Origin: Nostoc sp. LEGE 12450
GTDB taxonomy: Bacteria; Cyanobacteriota; Cyanobacteriia; Cyanobacteriales; Nostocaceae
NCBI RefSeq assembly: GCF_015206895.1
Contig: NZ_JADEXU010000091.1
Span: 1-32,734 of the forward strand
DNA length: 32,734 nucleotides
Reading direction: 5' to 3'
Shown: one piece after another, positions 16,727-24,991 of the stretch
How the letters are laid out: each line of letters starts with the position of its first letter
Numbering within the stretch: the stretch's first letter is position 1
Position numbers and translations under genes: made by a program
Notes under the pieces: generated by a model
Told to the model about the DNA's origin: nothing
The model's input: only the letters and a program-made list of their open reading frames with translations
The model's database searches: none

Positions 16727-16766
16727 TTTTTAAAAACTTTACTACTAATATCCAAAAATTTGGATA
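16723..16766. promoter_or_regulatory. Two palindromes in the dndC/dndB divergent promoter region
   Basis: AAAGTTTTTAAAAACTTT (16723-16740) is a perfect 18-bp palindrome. TATCCAAAAATTTGGATA (16749-16766) has 8-bp perfect arms with a 2-base spacer. Their centres are 26 bases apart. They lie 40 bases before the dndB ATG and 90 bases before the dndC start. They are candidate operators for control of both units, perhaps by DndB, whose Salmonella homologue is known to repress its dnd operon. Binding here is inference. Confidence 0.5.
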
Positions 16767-16805
16767 ATTAAACGACATAATCCTATTCTGTTTTTAAAAT
16801 TTAAC

Positions 16806-18404
16806 ATGAAAGATAGTGCATCTGACCCAACGGCTGACATCGCGAGAGAGTACCTGGAACGAGAAAACAAGGAAAAACAGGTACTAGCTTTACTCCTAGA
16901 GAAGTTTTTAGGGAGAAAAGATCAGATTCTCGTTCAAAAAACCGAGATGGGTGGTACTGAGGCTTATGTTAGCTCTGTTACATTGGAATGGTTTGCAGGT
17001 CGAGTTCACTTCGCCTCTGGTTTACCTCTGTTTCAAAAAAAGTATAATTCTGAAACAGATAATGTCGAGATTGACGCGGATAGTATTGATGAAATTCAGC
17101 AGCGTCCCCTTGATTGGTCACGTCAAGCGCCGCTAGTACAGTATTTGGCAGCTCGACAAAATCACAAGTTTCCGCCAGTGCTAGTAGTAATTAATCAACC
17201 GTGGGTGGATAATCCTAAAGCTGCTGAGTGGGATAGCGAAGGACGCGCCACCAAGTCTACTACTGATTTTATACCCTTAGATAAAGACGCTAAAGTAGGT
17301 CTGCTAAATATTTCTGAAGATGATGTAACTATTTATGCACTAGATGGTCAACACCGATTAATGGGTGTACAGGGGTTGATGGAGTTAATTAAAACTCGCA
17401 AACTCCAGCGCTATAAGAAAGATAAAGGTGCTGATGACAGTTTTATTACAGTCAATAATTTGATAGAAAAGTACCAAGTAGACCTTGCTTACTTGCAAAA
17501 TTTACCCAAGGAAAAAATTGGTATTGAGTTCATCTGTGCGGTAGCGGCTGGGGAAACTCGCACCGAGGCGAGGCGGAGAGTGAGATCGATTTTTGTTCAT
17601 GTCAACCTGATGGCTGCACCGTTGACTAAAGGTCAGCTAACACAGTTGAATGAAGATGATGGTTTTGCGATCGTTGCTAGAAAAATTGCAGTTACACATC
17701 CACTATTAGAACAACGACAAGAGCGCAATCCCCGTGTTAATTGGAATAGTGCAACAGTAGCCTCCAATTCTACAGTTTTGACGACTTTGCAAGCTCTGCA
17801 AGATATGTCTGAGCGATATTTGGCTCAAAAGTTCCCTCACTGGAAACCCTTGGAGAAAGGTCTAATTCCCATGCGTCCAGAAGATGAAGAAATTGAGCAG
17901 GGAATTGAGGAATTTAAAAAGCTATTTGATTCTTTGGCTAGTCTTTCCAGTTATAAGATTTTAGAACACGAGGATACACCAGCTTTACGGCGCTTCAGCT
18001 TTGAGAAAGATGGAGGTGAAGGAAATATGCTTTTCCGTCCAGTTGCTCAAGTTGCATTAGCGCAAGCTTTGGGAATTTTGGTTTTTAAAAAAGGTTTTTC
18101 CTTGGCAGATATTTTTAAGAAACTGCGGAAGTTTGACCAGCAAGGTGGTTTTAGTGGTATGGAATATCCCCAATCTCTCTGGTATGGGGTTTTATATGAC
18201 CCAAATAAAAAGCGGGTGCAGGTTGCTGGACGAGATTTAGCGGCGAAGTTATTGGTTTATATCCTGGGTGGAATTCAGGAACAGATGGAACGTGCTGAAC
18301 TTCGTAAAGCTTTGGCGGATGCTAGAACTGTAGAAGATAAAACTATAGGTTTTGATGGCAAGTTTGTTGAACCGAAAGCGGTAGGACTTCCATCTGTTTT
18401 GTAG
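16806..18404 (+). CDS. dndB: DNA sulfur modification protein DndB (DGQHR domain)
   Basis: The 532-residue DGQHR-domain protein carries the hallmark at 180-184 in IYALDGQHRLMGVQGL. The family downstream block is RSIFVHVNLMAAPLTKGQLTQLNEDDGFAIVARKI (~256-290), the region shared by DndB and DGQHR proteins. DndB is not essential for modification. In Salmonella and Streptomyces it lowers modification and acts as a transcriptional repressor of the dnd genes. Here it is divergent from dndC, a position suited to control of the intervening promoters. It is followed after 74 bases by a GIY-YIG gene and a second DGQHR gene on the same strand. Its length and motifs are normal. Confidence 0.92.
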   Translation: MKDSASDPTADIAREYLERENKEKQVLALLLEKFLGRKDQILVQKTEMGGTEAYVSSVTLEWFAGRVHFASGLPLFQKKYNSETDNVEIDADSIDEIQQRPLDWSRQAPLVQYLAARQNHKFPPVLVVINQPWVDNPKAAEWDSEGRATKSTTDFIPLDKDAKVGLLNISEDDVTIYALDGQHRLMGVQGLMELIKTRKLQRYKKDKGADDSFITVNNLIEKYQVDLAYLQNLPKEKIGIEFICAVAAGETRTEARRRVRSIFVHVNLMAAPLTKGQLTQLNEDDGFAIVARKIAVTHPLLEQRQERNPRVNWNSATVASNSTVLTTLQALQDMSERYLAQKFPHWKPLEKGLIPMRPEDEEIEQGIEEFKKLFDSLASLSSYKILEHEDTPALRRFSFEKDGGEGNMLFRPVAQVALAQALGILVFKKGFSLADIFKKLRKFDQQGGFSGMEYPQSLWYGVLYDPNKKRVQVAGRDLAAKLLVYILGGIQEQMERAELRKALADARTVEDKTIGFDGKFVEPKAVGLPSVL

Positions 18405-18478
18405 TTGCTAATGATTACTCGCCTTTAAAGAAATTATTATGCTACCCTGATACGTATTGTATAAAGGGAGTCTATTTT

Positions 18479-19156
18479 GTGGCATGGCTATATGGCAGTG
18501 ATGCTGTGCAACAGCTAAGTGAAAACGTCGTATTGTACGATTTGGCACAGATGCGTGGAAATAGTGCTGTTTTAAGCCGCATCCCCGATAATATCGGCGG
18601 TGTCTACGCTTGGTATCGTCGCTTCGAGATTGATGCTAATGCCATTAACGATCCTCAAGTCTTCGCTAACTATATTTTGGAGGAACTTTGTAAGGAGCAT
18701 TCGGCTCCGAGAGAAACAAAACTGCCTCCAGCACACAAAATAAAACTCCAAGCAGAGACTTCATTTTCTAAAGAGCTTTTGCTGAAAGAGTTAGCTGCTG
18801 ATTCCTCCTTTCGTCAACTGCTCTTTATGCTTTTGAATAATTCCCTCATATTTCAGCAGCCATTATATATAGGAAAGGCAACTAATTTATACTCTAGAAT
18901 TCGCAGTCATATTCGTGAAGGTAGCATTTTACGCGATCGCCTTGCAGATGCTGGACACAAAATTAATAGATGCAGGCTTCTAATTATTCATACTTCATAT
19001 AATACAAACACTGTTCCAGATAGTGTTGATGAAGATGACGAATTAGATAATCAAATTGAAGAAGACTATGAATTTTCTAAACTCGCTTCAGACAAACTAG
19101 TTGAAGATATTTTATCTAGACTATTTCTTCCATCATTTACTCTTAGATACGGTTGA
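18479..19156 (+). CDS. GIY-YIG nuclease-like protein with split motif
   Basis: The 225-residue protein uses a GTG start, supported by AAGGGAG eight bases upstream. The GIY half is GGVYAWY (40-46) and the YIG half is LYIGKATNLYSRIRSH (129-144), with candidate catalytic arginine in SRIRSH and E209 (LVEDILSRLF) as the late acidic residue. Between the halves lie ~82 residues, where most GIY-YIG domains have only 10-15; this looks like a helical insertion (DPQVFANYILEELCKE...). The fold therefore looks intact but expanded. It would be a metal-dependent DNA endonuclease. It is six bases upstream of, and probably translationally coupled to, the second DGQHR gene, which suggests a working pair. A role in cleaving unmodified DNA or processing modified DNA is inference. 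Confidence 0.75.
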   Translation: MAWLYGSDAVQQLSENVVLYDLAQMRGNSAVLSRIPDNIGGVYAWYRRFEIDANAINDPQVFANYILEELCKEHSAPRETKLPPAHKIKLQAETSFSKELLLKELAADSSFRQLLFMLLNNSLIFQQPLYIGKATNLYSRIRSHIREGSILRDRLADAGHKINRCRLLIIHTSYNTNTVPDSVDEDDELDNQIEEDYEFSKLASDKLVEDILSRLFLPSFTLRYG

Positions 19157-19162
19157 GATCAA

Positions 19163-21160
19163 ATGCTGATATTCTCAAATAATGAAGGAAAATCAAGATT
19201 CAATAAACCTCTGTACGGTTTAACTGGTATTTACACTTTATCTGAAGGTGTAGCACTGCCATACGTTCTTTCTTTGGTTGATGTTAACCGAGCTATTGAT
19301 GAGTTAAAAATAGCTGAACAAATCCCCGCTTCGTTAGATACCAAATGGTCTCTTAAAGAGCTTTTTCAGCGAGAAATTGATGAGAAGAGAGTAGAAGATG
19401 ACATAGTTAAAGGTTATCTTTTAGATCCAAATAAGCTGAAGTTTTTTAATGCAATTACTATTGTATTAATGCCAAAGGACAGCGATGGTAAGATTCAGAA
19501 CGCTTTCGATGAGACTACAAACGTAACACCTCCCCCTATACCTTGGGATGGCACAGATCCTGATGACGAACAATGGAAGAATTTTCAAAGTGAGGTTGCG
19601 AATTTCGGGGGTGTTCAATTTGTTTCTACTGGAGTTTCTGCTCGGCTGCGTTGGGATGAAGATAGAGTATTAGCAGTAGCAGTAGATGGGCAACACCGTC
19701 TTTGGGCGCTCCGTACCTTTCGTGAAGATCCCAGGTTTCGAGGTGGTACTCTTCGCACAATTGAGCAACAAACAAAAATACCAATTTTATTTATCTTGCT
19801 TCATCCTAGTGCGGGCTTCAAGAATCTTCAGAGTGCTTCTGATTATTCAATCCGGGGAATCGCTCGTGAATTATTCACTGATTTGAATAAGAATGCTAAG
19901 ACTGTAGATAAGGCTAGAGAGCTTATTCTTGATGACAAAAGCATTAGCGCTCAATGCGTTAGAACTTTATTAACTGAGAGTACAGGGGAAGATGCGAAAG
20001 ATAAACTTCCTCTTTCTCTAGTACGCTGGCAAGACGACTCGAACCGATTTGATAGCTTCTACTACCTAAATTCACTAGTTCATTTAGATTTGCTGATTTC
20101 AGCAGCACTGGATCTGAAACCACCACGCGATCCAATGGAAAAGAAACACGTACTAGATTTTATCGAAAGTATTGACTCTGCTCTTGGTACAGGTGAGGAA
20201 AAAGTTCAATACGAGGGGCGTACTCTTGAAGAATATTACATAGAAGACTATTGTGACGAAGATGGAAATCCTGTTACACCGTTTTCTCGAATCCCAGAAA
20301 ATTACCTTGGCTCTGCAATAGAAGGTTTTAAAGTTAACTTTCGTTCTTGGTTACTCAAACTTTTGCTGGAATTTAAGCCATATCGAAACCTGCTCCAGTA
20401 TGCTCGTGAACATGATTTGATTGAGGGTACTTTTGGTAGTTACCAAGCTCAGACGAGTAAACATAAAGGAATTATTCGAGAGCAAGAAATTGCTAAGGAT
20501 AGTGATTGGAATAGCCGAGAGATACTCTCGCATAATGTTGCTATTAATAGCATGAAAGCTAATCAATGGGCTTTCAAAGCTATATTCCAGAAAGCTATAG
20601 TTCGTCTAGGCAGAATTGTGGAGTTTGACTATAAAGCCAAAGACACAAATTTAGGTAATATCGATGACGTATTGAGTTGTCTAGATAGATTATATGACAA
20701 AGGTATTTTAAAAGTAGATGCTAACCTGCCAGATTATCCTTTTCGTTTATGGACATTTATAGCAATAAACCAAGGTACTGACAAAATTAAAGTTGCGAAA
20801 ACTGTAGAAGATAGGATATTTTCCTTATTGTGCTTGTGGTATTTTGGCTCTCGTAAAACAGAAATCGACGCTGCAAGAGGTTCTCAAATTTTATCGCGGC
20901 GAAAACTACTCAATTTCTTTAGTGCAGATAAAAATAAAGCTGAGTGGGCAGGTTGCACAGATGCTTACAAGGCATTATATAAAGGTTTTGATACTGTTGC
21001 TTTTTATGGAAAAGAACATGAAAAAATGAACACTCAACAAAAAGAAGACATGATTCGAGATAGGTTTTCTGCTATACTCGCTGTTGGTTTACCAGAATTA
21101 AATACTCAATCTTCAATTCTCCAAGTATCAGAAGAAGAGGATGAAGTTGATTCTGAATAA
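19163..21160 (+). CDS. Second DGQHR-domain protein (DndB paralogue)
   Basis: The 665-residue protein has the DGQHR motif at 175-179 (VLAVAVDGQHRLWALRTF) and the usual following block IPILFILLHPSAGF and IRGIARELFTDLNKNAKTVDKARELILDD (~235-263). It is clearly longer than DndB and diverges outside this core. The C-terminal ~300 residues are helical with no motif I can name, ending in an acidic tail (SEEEDEVDSE). Its ATG is six bases after the GIY-YIG stop, with GAGATC serving as ribosome site, so the pair is coupled. DGQHR folds resemble ParB-like and other nucleotide- or DNA-binding scaffolds; the exact role is unknown. It could be a second regulator or the specificity partner of the nuclease. 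Confidence 0.85.
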   Translation: MLIFSNNEGKSRFNKPLYGLTGIYTLSEGVALPYVLSLVDVNRAIDELKIAEQIPASLDTKWSLKELFQREIDEKRVEDDIVKGYLLDPNKLKFFNAITIVLMPKDSDGKIQNAFDETTNVTPPPIPWDGTDPDDEQWKNFQSEVANFGGVQFVSTGVSARLRWDEDRVLAVAVDGQHRLWALRTFREDPRFRGGTLRTIEQQTKIPILFILLHPSAGFKNLQSASDYSIRGIARELFTDLNKNAKTVDKARELILDDKSISAQCVRTLLTESTGEDAKDKLPLSLVRWQDDSNRFDSFYYLNSLVHLDLLISAALDLKPPRDPMEKKHVLDFIESIDSALGTGEEKVQYEGRTLEEYYIEDYCDEDGNPVTPFSRIPENYLGSAIEGFKVNFRSWLLKLLLEFKPYRNLLQYAREHDLIEGTFGSYQAQTSKHKGIIREQEIAKDSDWNSREILSHNVAINSMKANQWAFKAIFQKAIVRLGRIVEFDYKAKDTNLGNIDDVLSCLDRLYDKGILKVDANLPDYPFRLWTFIAINQGTDKIKVAKTVEDRIFSLLCLWYFGSRKTEIDAARGSQILSRRKLLNFFSADKNKAEWAGCTDAYKALYKGFDTVAFYGKEHEKMNTQQKEDMIRDRFSAILAVGLPELNTQSSILQVSEEEDEVDSE

Positions 21161-21171
21161 AAATATAAAGT

Positions 21172-21204
21172 CTATTAAAGTTAACTTTTGTTAAGTTTTA
21201 ATAG
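21172..21204. terminator. Stem-loop between convergent genes
   Basis: CTATTAAAGTTAAC (21172-21185), a TTTT loop, then GTTAAGTTTTAATAG form an imperfect stem of ~13 pairs between two convergent genes. It ends just before the Dnd-associated protein 4 stop. The stem is AT-rich with no strong U tract, so it may be a bidirectional but weak terminator. Confidence 0.5.
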
Positions 21205-21212
21205 AGGGTAAT

Positions 21213-21674
21213 TCAAGATAGGAATTTGGTTAGATCAAATTCCTCATCTTGTTGCTCTGTATTAGTTCTCTCATAACTAAGAATCAATAAAAGTCGCTCT
21301 GAATAGTCTACTGCTCCACGCAGTTCATTTTGTATAATCTCTAAACCAGCATTAGCATACTCTTCAAAAATGTGAATACGTTGCTCGTCAGCTACATTAT
21401 CATCACCTATAACCTTAATGTTTTCTGTTTCGGTGATAGCCAACAAATTAATTAATAGAGTGAAGCTGCTAGTAAAATAATCTTGTCGCAGTGGGGATAA
21501 ATCTTTAGAAATTACGTCTAAAGGAATGCGCTTTTTATTTTTAACGCCCAATGCTGCTGCAAACACCATAACTTCTACATAAGTCTGAAAAGGCCCAGTT
21601 GTGTCTTTTGATGCGACTAGAGATTTCACTAACTCAGCTTTATCTTTAGCAACCCTGATTCTGTTTGCAGCCAT
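21213..21674 (-). CDS. DNA phosphorothioation-associated protein 4
   Basis: The 153-residue soluble protein resembles the Dnd-associated protein 4 family (TIGR04062, as I recall). The shared features are RIRVAKDKAELVKSLVASK, GPFQTYVEVMVFAAALGVKNKKR, INLLAITETENIKVI and RIHIFEEYANAGLEIIQNEL. The function is unknown; the family is found almost only next to dnd restriction genes. It is the last gene of the minus-strand unit led by the 57-residue protein and the SMC-like ATPase, 111 bases after the Uma2 gene, and convergent with the DGQHR gene. No catalytic motif is evident. Confidence 0.8.
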   Translation of the reverse strand: MAANRIRVAKDKAELVKSLVASKDTTGPFQTYVEVMVFAAALGVKNKKRIPLDVISKDLSPLRQDYFTSSFTLLINLLAITETENIKVIGDDNVADEQRIHIFEEYANAGLEIIQNELRGAVDYSERLLLILSYERTNTEQQDEEFDLTKFLS

Positions 21675-21785
21675 TGTTTTAATATTTACATTGTTGCTAT
21701 TTTAACCGAAAGTTAAAAGTATAGTAATTATTACCGCATTATTTTATACTAGTATGTGGGCGATCGCTTAAACGATAATCCTAAT

Positions 21786-22355
21786 TTAAATAGGAAACTG
21801 AACATTTTCATACACCAAAGATATCGGAAAGTGGAAATTAACGCTGGTTAAATGAACTTTATCCCCTTCTTCATAAGGGTGTAACTCCCAGAGTCCTCTA
21901 TCATTTAACCGGAAGCAATCTAAACCAATTTTTTCAGCATCGATGAGGACGTATTCTTGCAAAGTCTGAATACGACGATACTGTGTAAATTTTTTACCTC
22001 GGTCGTAAGCTTCCGTGCTTGGGGACAGAACTTCAACAATTAAACAAGGATATTGAAGAAATTGAATAGCTTGTTTATCCCGTTCATCGCAACTCACCAC
22101 AACATCAGGATAATGAAAAAGCCCCTTCTCCGATACTCCTACTTTCGCATCCGCCATAAAGGGAAGACATTCACTCCCTCTTAGATGAATTTTTAACGCT
22201 GAAGCTAAGTTTAAAGCAATAGTTGTATGGGGAAGAGTACCCCCAGTCATGGCGAAAACTTCACCATCAATATATTCATATTTAATTTCTTGGCGTTCTT
22301 CCCATTCCAGATATTCTTGGGGAGACATATAATTTCTGTCTGGACTCACAACCAT
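21786..22355 (-). CDS. Uma2-family (DUF820) putative endonuclease
   Basis: The 189-residue protein of the Uma2/DUF820 family has a PD-(D/E)XK-like restriction-endonuclease fold. The typical blocks are MSPQEYLEWEERQEIKYEYIDGEVFAMTGG, HYPDVVVSC (D84) and LIVEVLSPST (E108), followed by RGKKFTQYRRIQTLQEYVLID. The putative catalytic Asp and Glu are present. Uma2 proteins are very abundant in cyanobacteria and mostly uncharacterised. It lies between the SMC-like ATPase and Dnd-associated protein 4 on the same strand (66 bases after the ATPase), so it may belong to the Dnd restriction module or may simply be one of the many dispersed Uma2 genes. GAGGAATAAAG precedes its ATG. Confidence 0.88.
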   Translation of the reverse strand: MVVSPDRNYMSPQEYLEWEERQEIKYEYIDGEVFAMTGGTLPHTTIALNLASALKIHLRGSECLPFMADAKVGVSEKGLFHYPDVVVSCDERDKQAIQFLQYPCLIVEVLSPSTEAYDRGKKFTQYRRIQTLQEYVLIDAEKIGLDCFRLNDRGLWELHPYEEGDKVHLTSVNFHFPISLVYENVQFPI

Positions 22356-22421
22356 AACTTTATTCCTCTCTTTTTCTCAAATGTAACCAATAAAAAACCT
22401 TTGCGCCTCTCCGTGAGTAAA

Positions 22422-24494
22422 TTACCCATTCCGTTCAACTGCGATAATTTCCGTATATTCAAACTCGTTCGGACTTTGTTTCACCAAAGGATATCTTTCT
22501 TCACCCAACTCAATATAATCTTGTTCGCAATCCGGTTTAGAAGAATAATACGTAAGCACATATTCTCTACCAATTCTGTCTGTCATTTCTGCTTCAACTT
22601 CACCCCGCCACTGAGTCTTAGTAACTAAAACTATCAACTGATTCGCTAATTGAGGAATTGTCTTCGCAATGTGTCGCCGCGAATTCTCATCCAAACTACC
22701 GAAGGGTGAATCCATCACAATTGGGAAAGTACTACTATCGGGAATCATCATCATTTTTCGTTTCTCACTCCATTCCCTTACTTTGTCAATGATGCTGGCA
22801 ATAAAGGATAAACTGAGAATTTGATTCTCCCCGGTGGAAGCTGCAACTGGTGCTTCTATGCCTGTAGTATTTTCTACTAATGTTAGTTCATATTTTTCAC
22901 TAATTTTAGGAATATATGGAGTCACAGAAATCTCCATAAATATTTCTTGTACTCGCTTTTCTAGTTGCAGGCGAAATTGTTGCTCTTGACGATTTCTAAC
23001 TTCCGTTAACCGTTCGATTGCATCTTGAGCGGCGTTAATTCGTCGCTGTGCTAAAGTTTGCTTGTCTTCATTCAGCTTTTGCTTGGCAATTTGTTTATTT
23101 AAACCTTCAATCTCAGTTGTGAGTTGAGCAATTTGCTGCTGATTTGCACCCTGCTCTCGATTTAATTCATCAATTTTACTTTCAATTTCATCTAACCGTT
23201 TTTGCAAACTACTAATTTCTTCATTAGCGTCTTTTCTTAACCGTTCTTGAATATTGTCTAAATCGCCTTCAATTTGAGATATGCTTTGCCTTAACTGATT
23301 AATCCTAGTTTGTTCTCTATCAACTTCTTCCCAAAATCCTATGGCTTGTTTATCAATTTGATCTACTTGAGCTATCATCCGAATTGCAGTTTCTTCCACC
23401 GCCGAAGAGCCTGCTTTATTTAGCCAGTTACTTACATGAGTATGAGAATGATTACCTTCGTGTAATTCTGCGCCACAAATACAGCGTTGGGAATTGAGTA
23501 AATCATTCACAAATTCCCGCGAAATTCCTGATGTTAACTCGCCGCGCTGCTTCAAATCATTGATAATTTCTTGAAACTGGGATGTAGTTTCTGAAAGTAA
23601 GACGGTATAACCCCGTGCGGAAATAACTTTTTTCAGCGCTTCCTTCGTTTTTTTATATTCTTCTTGATTCGCAATTTTCTGCGATTCTAAATCCTGCCAT
23701 CTTTCTTGCAATTCTTTAGCAGCACTCAATTCTCGTAAACGATTACTTGTCTCTTTTTTAAAAGTTTGTTGATATTCTAACTCTTCTTTAATTTCCGTTT
23801 GTCGCTTGGTAATGCGTTCACGTTCTCGTTCTATCTTTTCTTGCTGTCGTAATAGCTGTTTCGTTTCAGAATCACCAATAGCTTTTAACTCATTTTCTAG
23901 AGTTTTTTTAGCGTCTCCCAAATGTCTGATGGAACGGTTGATTACTTCCACACCCAAGAAAATCTTTGTAGCTTCGGCAATTTCAGCTTTTTTATCAGAA
24001 CGGACTATTTCTTCAATTCGTTCGCCGTCAAAGAAAAAATATTGATGTAGAGTAGCGGGTAAAATTTGATTAATTATATCGTCTGGCTGCTGAGTTGGTA
24101 TATTCCATTTGCCATCATCCGCACCAACCCACATAGTTAATTGAGTTTTGCCAGCGTCAAAATCACCTTCATTTTTATAACCCCGACAAGCGCGTTTAAC
24201 TCGATAGCGTTTACCTTCATGTTCCCAGCCAATCTCTACCCAACATTCTACAGCTTGACCTTTTTGAGTTTCTGCGATCGCACGTTTATTTACTAACTGT
24301 TCTATCGATGCAAATGCTGCACTAAATTTTTCATATAATACCCAAGTAAAGGCATTTAGTAAACTGGTTTTTCCAGAGCCATTATTACCATGAATAATCG
24401 TTGTATTCTGAACATCTCCAGCAGCGAGGAGCATCTCTGGTGTCGTACCATAAAAGGAGCGAAAGTTGCATAGCTTGATTGAAGTCAGCTTCAT
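22422..24494 (-). CDS. DndD-like SMC/Rad50 ATPase of the Dnd island
   Basis: This second SMC-like ATPase has 690 residues. Walker A is GNNGSGKT (36-43). QYFFFDGERIEEI (151-163) parallels LFLFDGEQVKEL of dndD, so the two are probably distant paralogues. Coiled coils cover about 200-300 and 370-500. Between them is a CIC at 338-340 (QRCICGAEL), an incomplete zinc-hook-like turn. The ABC signature is STGENQILSLSF and the Walker B is FPIVMDSPFGSLDENS. The start ATG overlaps the stop of the upstream 57-residue gene (ATGA), so the pair is coupled. With the helicase it may form the DNA-sensing or translocating part of the restriction module; this is inference. Confidence 0.88.
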   Translation of the reverse strand: MKLTSIKLCNFRSFYGTTPEMLLAAGDVQNTTIIHGNNGSGKTSLLNAFTWVLYEKFSAAFASIEQLVNKRAIAETQKGQAVECWVEIGWEHEGKRYRVKRACRGYKNEGDFDAGKTQLTMWVGADDGKWNIPTQQPDDIINQILPATLHQYFFFDGERIEEIVRSDKKAEIAEATKIFLGVEVINRSIRHLGDAKKTLENELKAIGDSETKQLLRQQEKIERERERITKRQTEIKEELEYQQTFKKETSNRLRELSAAKELQERWQDLESQKIANQEEYKKTKEALKKVISARGYTVLLSETTSQFQEIINDLKQRGELTSGISREFVNDLLNSQRCICGAELHEGNHSHTHVSNWLNKAGSSAVEETAIRMIAQVDQIDKQAIGFWEEVDREQTRINQLRQSISQIEGDLDNIQERLRKDANEEISSLQKRLDEIESKIDELNREQGANQQQIAQLTTEIEGLNKQIAKQKLNEDKQTLAQRRINAAQDAIERLTEVRNRQEQQFRLQLEKRVQEIFMEISVTPYIPKISEKYELTLVENTTGIEAPVAASTGENQILSLSFIASIIDKVREWSEKRKMMMIPDSSTFPIVMDSPFGSLDENSRRHIAKTIPQLANQLIVLVTKTQWRGEVEAEMTDRIGREYVLTYYSSKPDCEQDYIELGEERYPLVKQSPNEFEYTEIIAVERNG

Positions 24495-24664
24495 CGCACC
24501 TCTTCCTTAATAATTTTCAAAATATCCTCATTAATAGGGCCATTACTTTTCTTATCTAGCCTACCTTTTTCTAGTTTCCATACTCGCTCAATAATTTGCC
24601 GTATTTCCGGCGGAGCGCTGGTTATTGGCTCCTGCACATCATCGATATTCGCATCTTGTGACAT
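24491..24664 (-). CDS. Small coupled protein upstream of the SMC-like ATPase
   Basis: The ATG at 24662-24664 opens a 57-codon frame ending in TGA at 24491-24493, which overlaps the ATG of the ATPase gene as ATGA. The protein begins MSQDANIDDVQEPITSAPP, continues with IRQIIERVWKLEKGRLDKKS and ends NGPINEDILKIIKEEVR. It is acidic at the start and helical and lysine-rich afterwards. Coding is supported by the exact overlap and a plausible amphipathic helix. I do not recognise a family. By position it resembles a small partner or hook-binding subunit of the ATPase. It is too short for typical ORF filters and is easily missed. Confidence 0.7.
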   Translation of the reverse strand: MSQDANIDDVQEPITSAPPEIRQIIERVWKLEKGRLDKKSNGPINEDILKIIKEEVR

Positions 24665-24991
24665 CTTCGGTTTGGAAATATAGTTTTTCTATATTTTAAC
24701 TTTCTCTAGTACTGCATTCACCTCCGTAAAGCCACTGTTAGCGTTATCTTTAATTTTGTAAAAACTATTTTTTTAAATTTATACTTTTATTTAGAAAAAG
24801 ACTTTATTATTGAATTGTCTTCTGTTATTATTAATATTAACAATCTAAATAATAATGGGATGTAAGTGAAATTTTTAAAGCCACTTACATCCCATTATGA
24901 TCAAACTCATAATTTTATTATTTCATACTTAATGCTTGTTTTTTCAAAACTCGAAAAATTTTACAAAAAAATACAACTATATAGTTCATCA
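24665..24991. other. AT-rich intergenic region upstream of the small gene
   Basis: These 327 bases hold no gene that I can support. They contain the presumed promoter for the small protein-ATPase unit and the downstream region of the helicase gene. The main structure is the 17-bp inverted repeat at 24852-24898, listed separately. Confidence 0.5.
24852..24898. repeat. 17-bp perfect inverted repeat
   Basis: ATAATGGGATGTAAGTG (24852-24868) and CACTTACATCCCATTAT (24882-24898) are exact reverse complements around a 13-base AT-rich loop. The repeat lies 94 bases downstream of the helicase stop. The stem is strong, but a clear U tract is lacking. It may terminate the helicase transcript or be a miniature transposon or repeat remnant. 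Confidence 0.75.
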
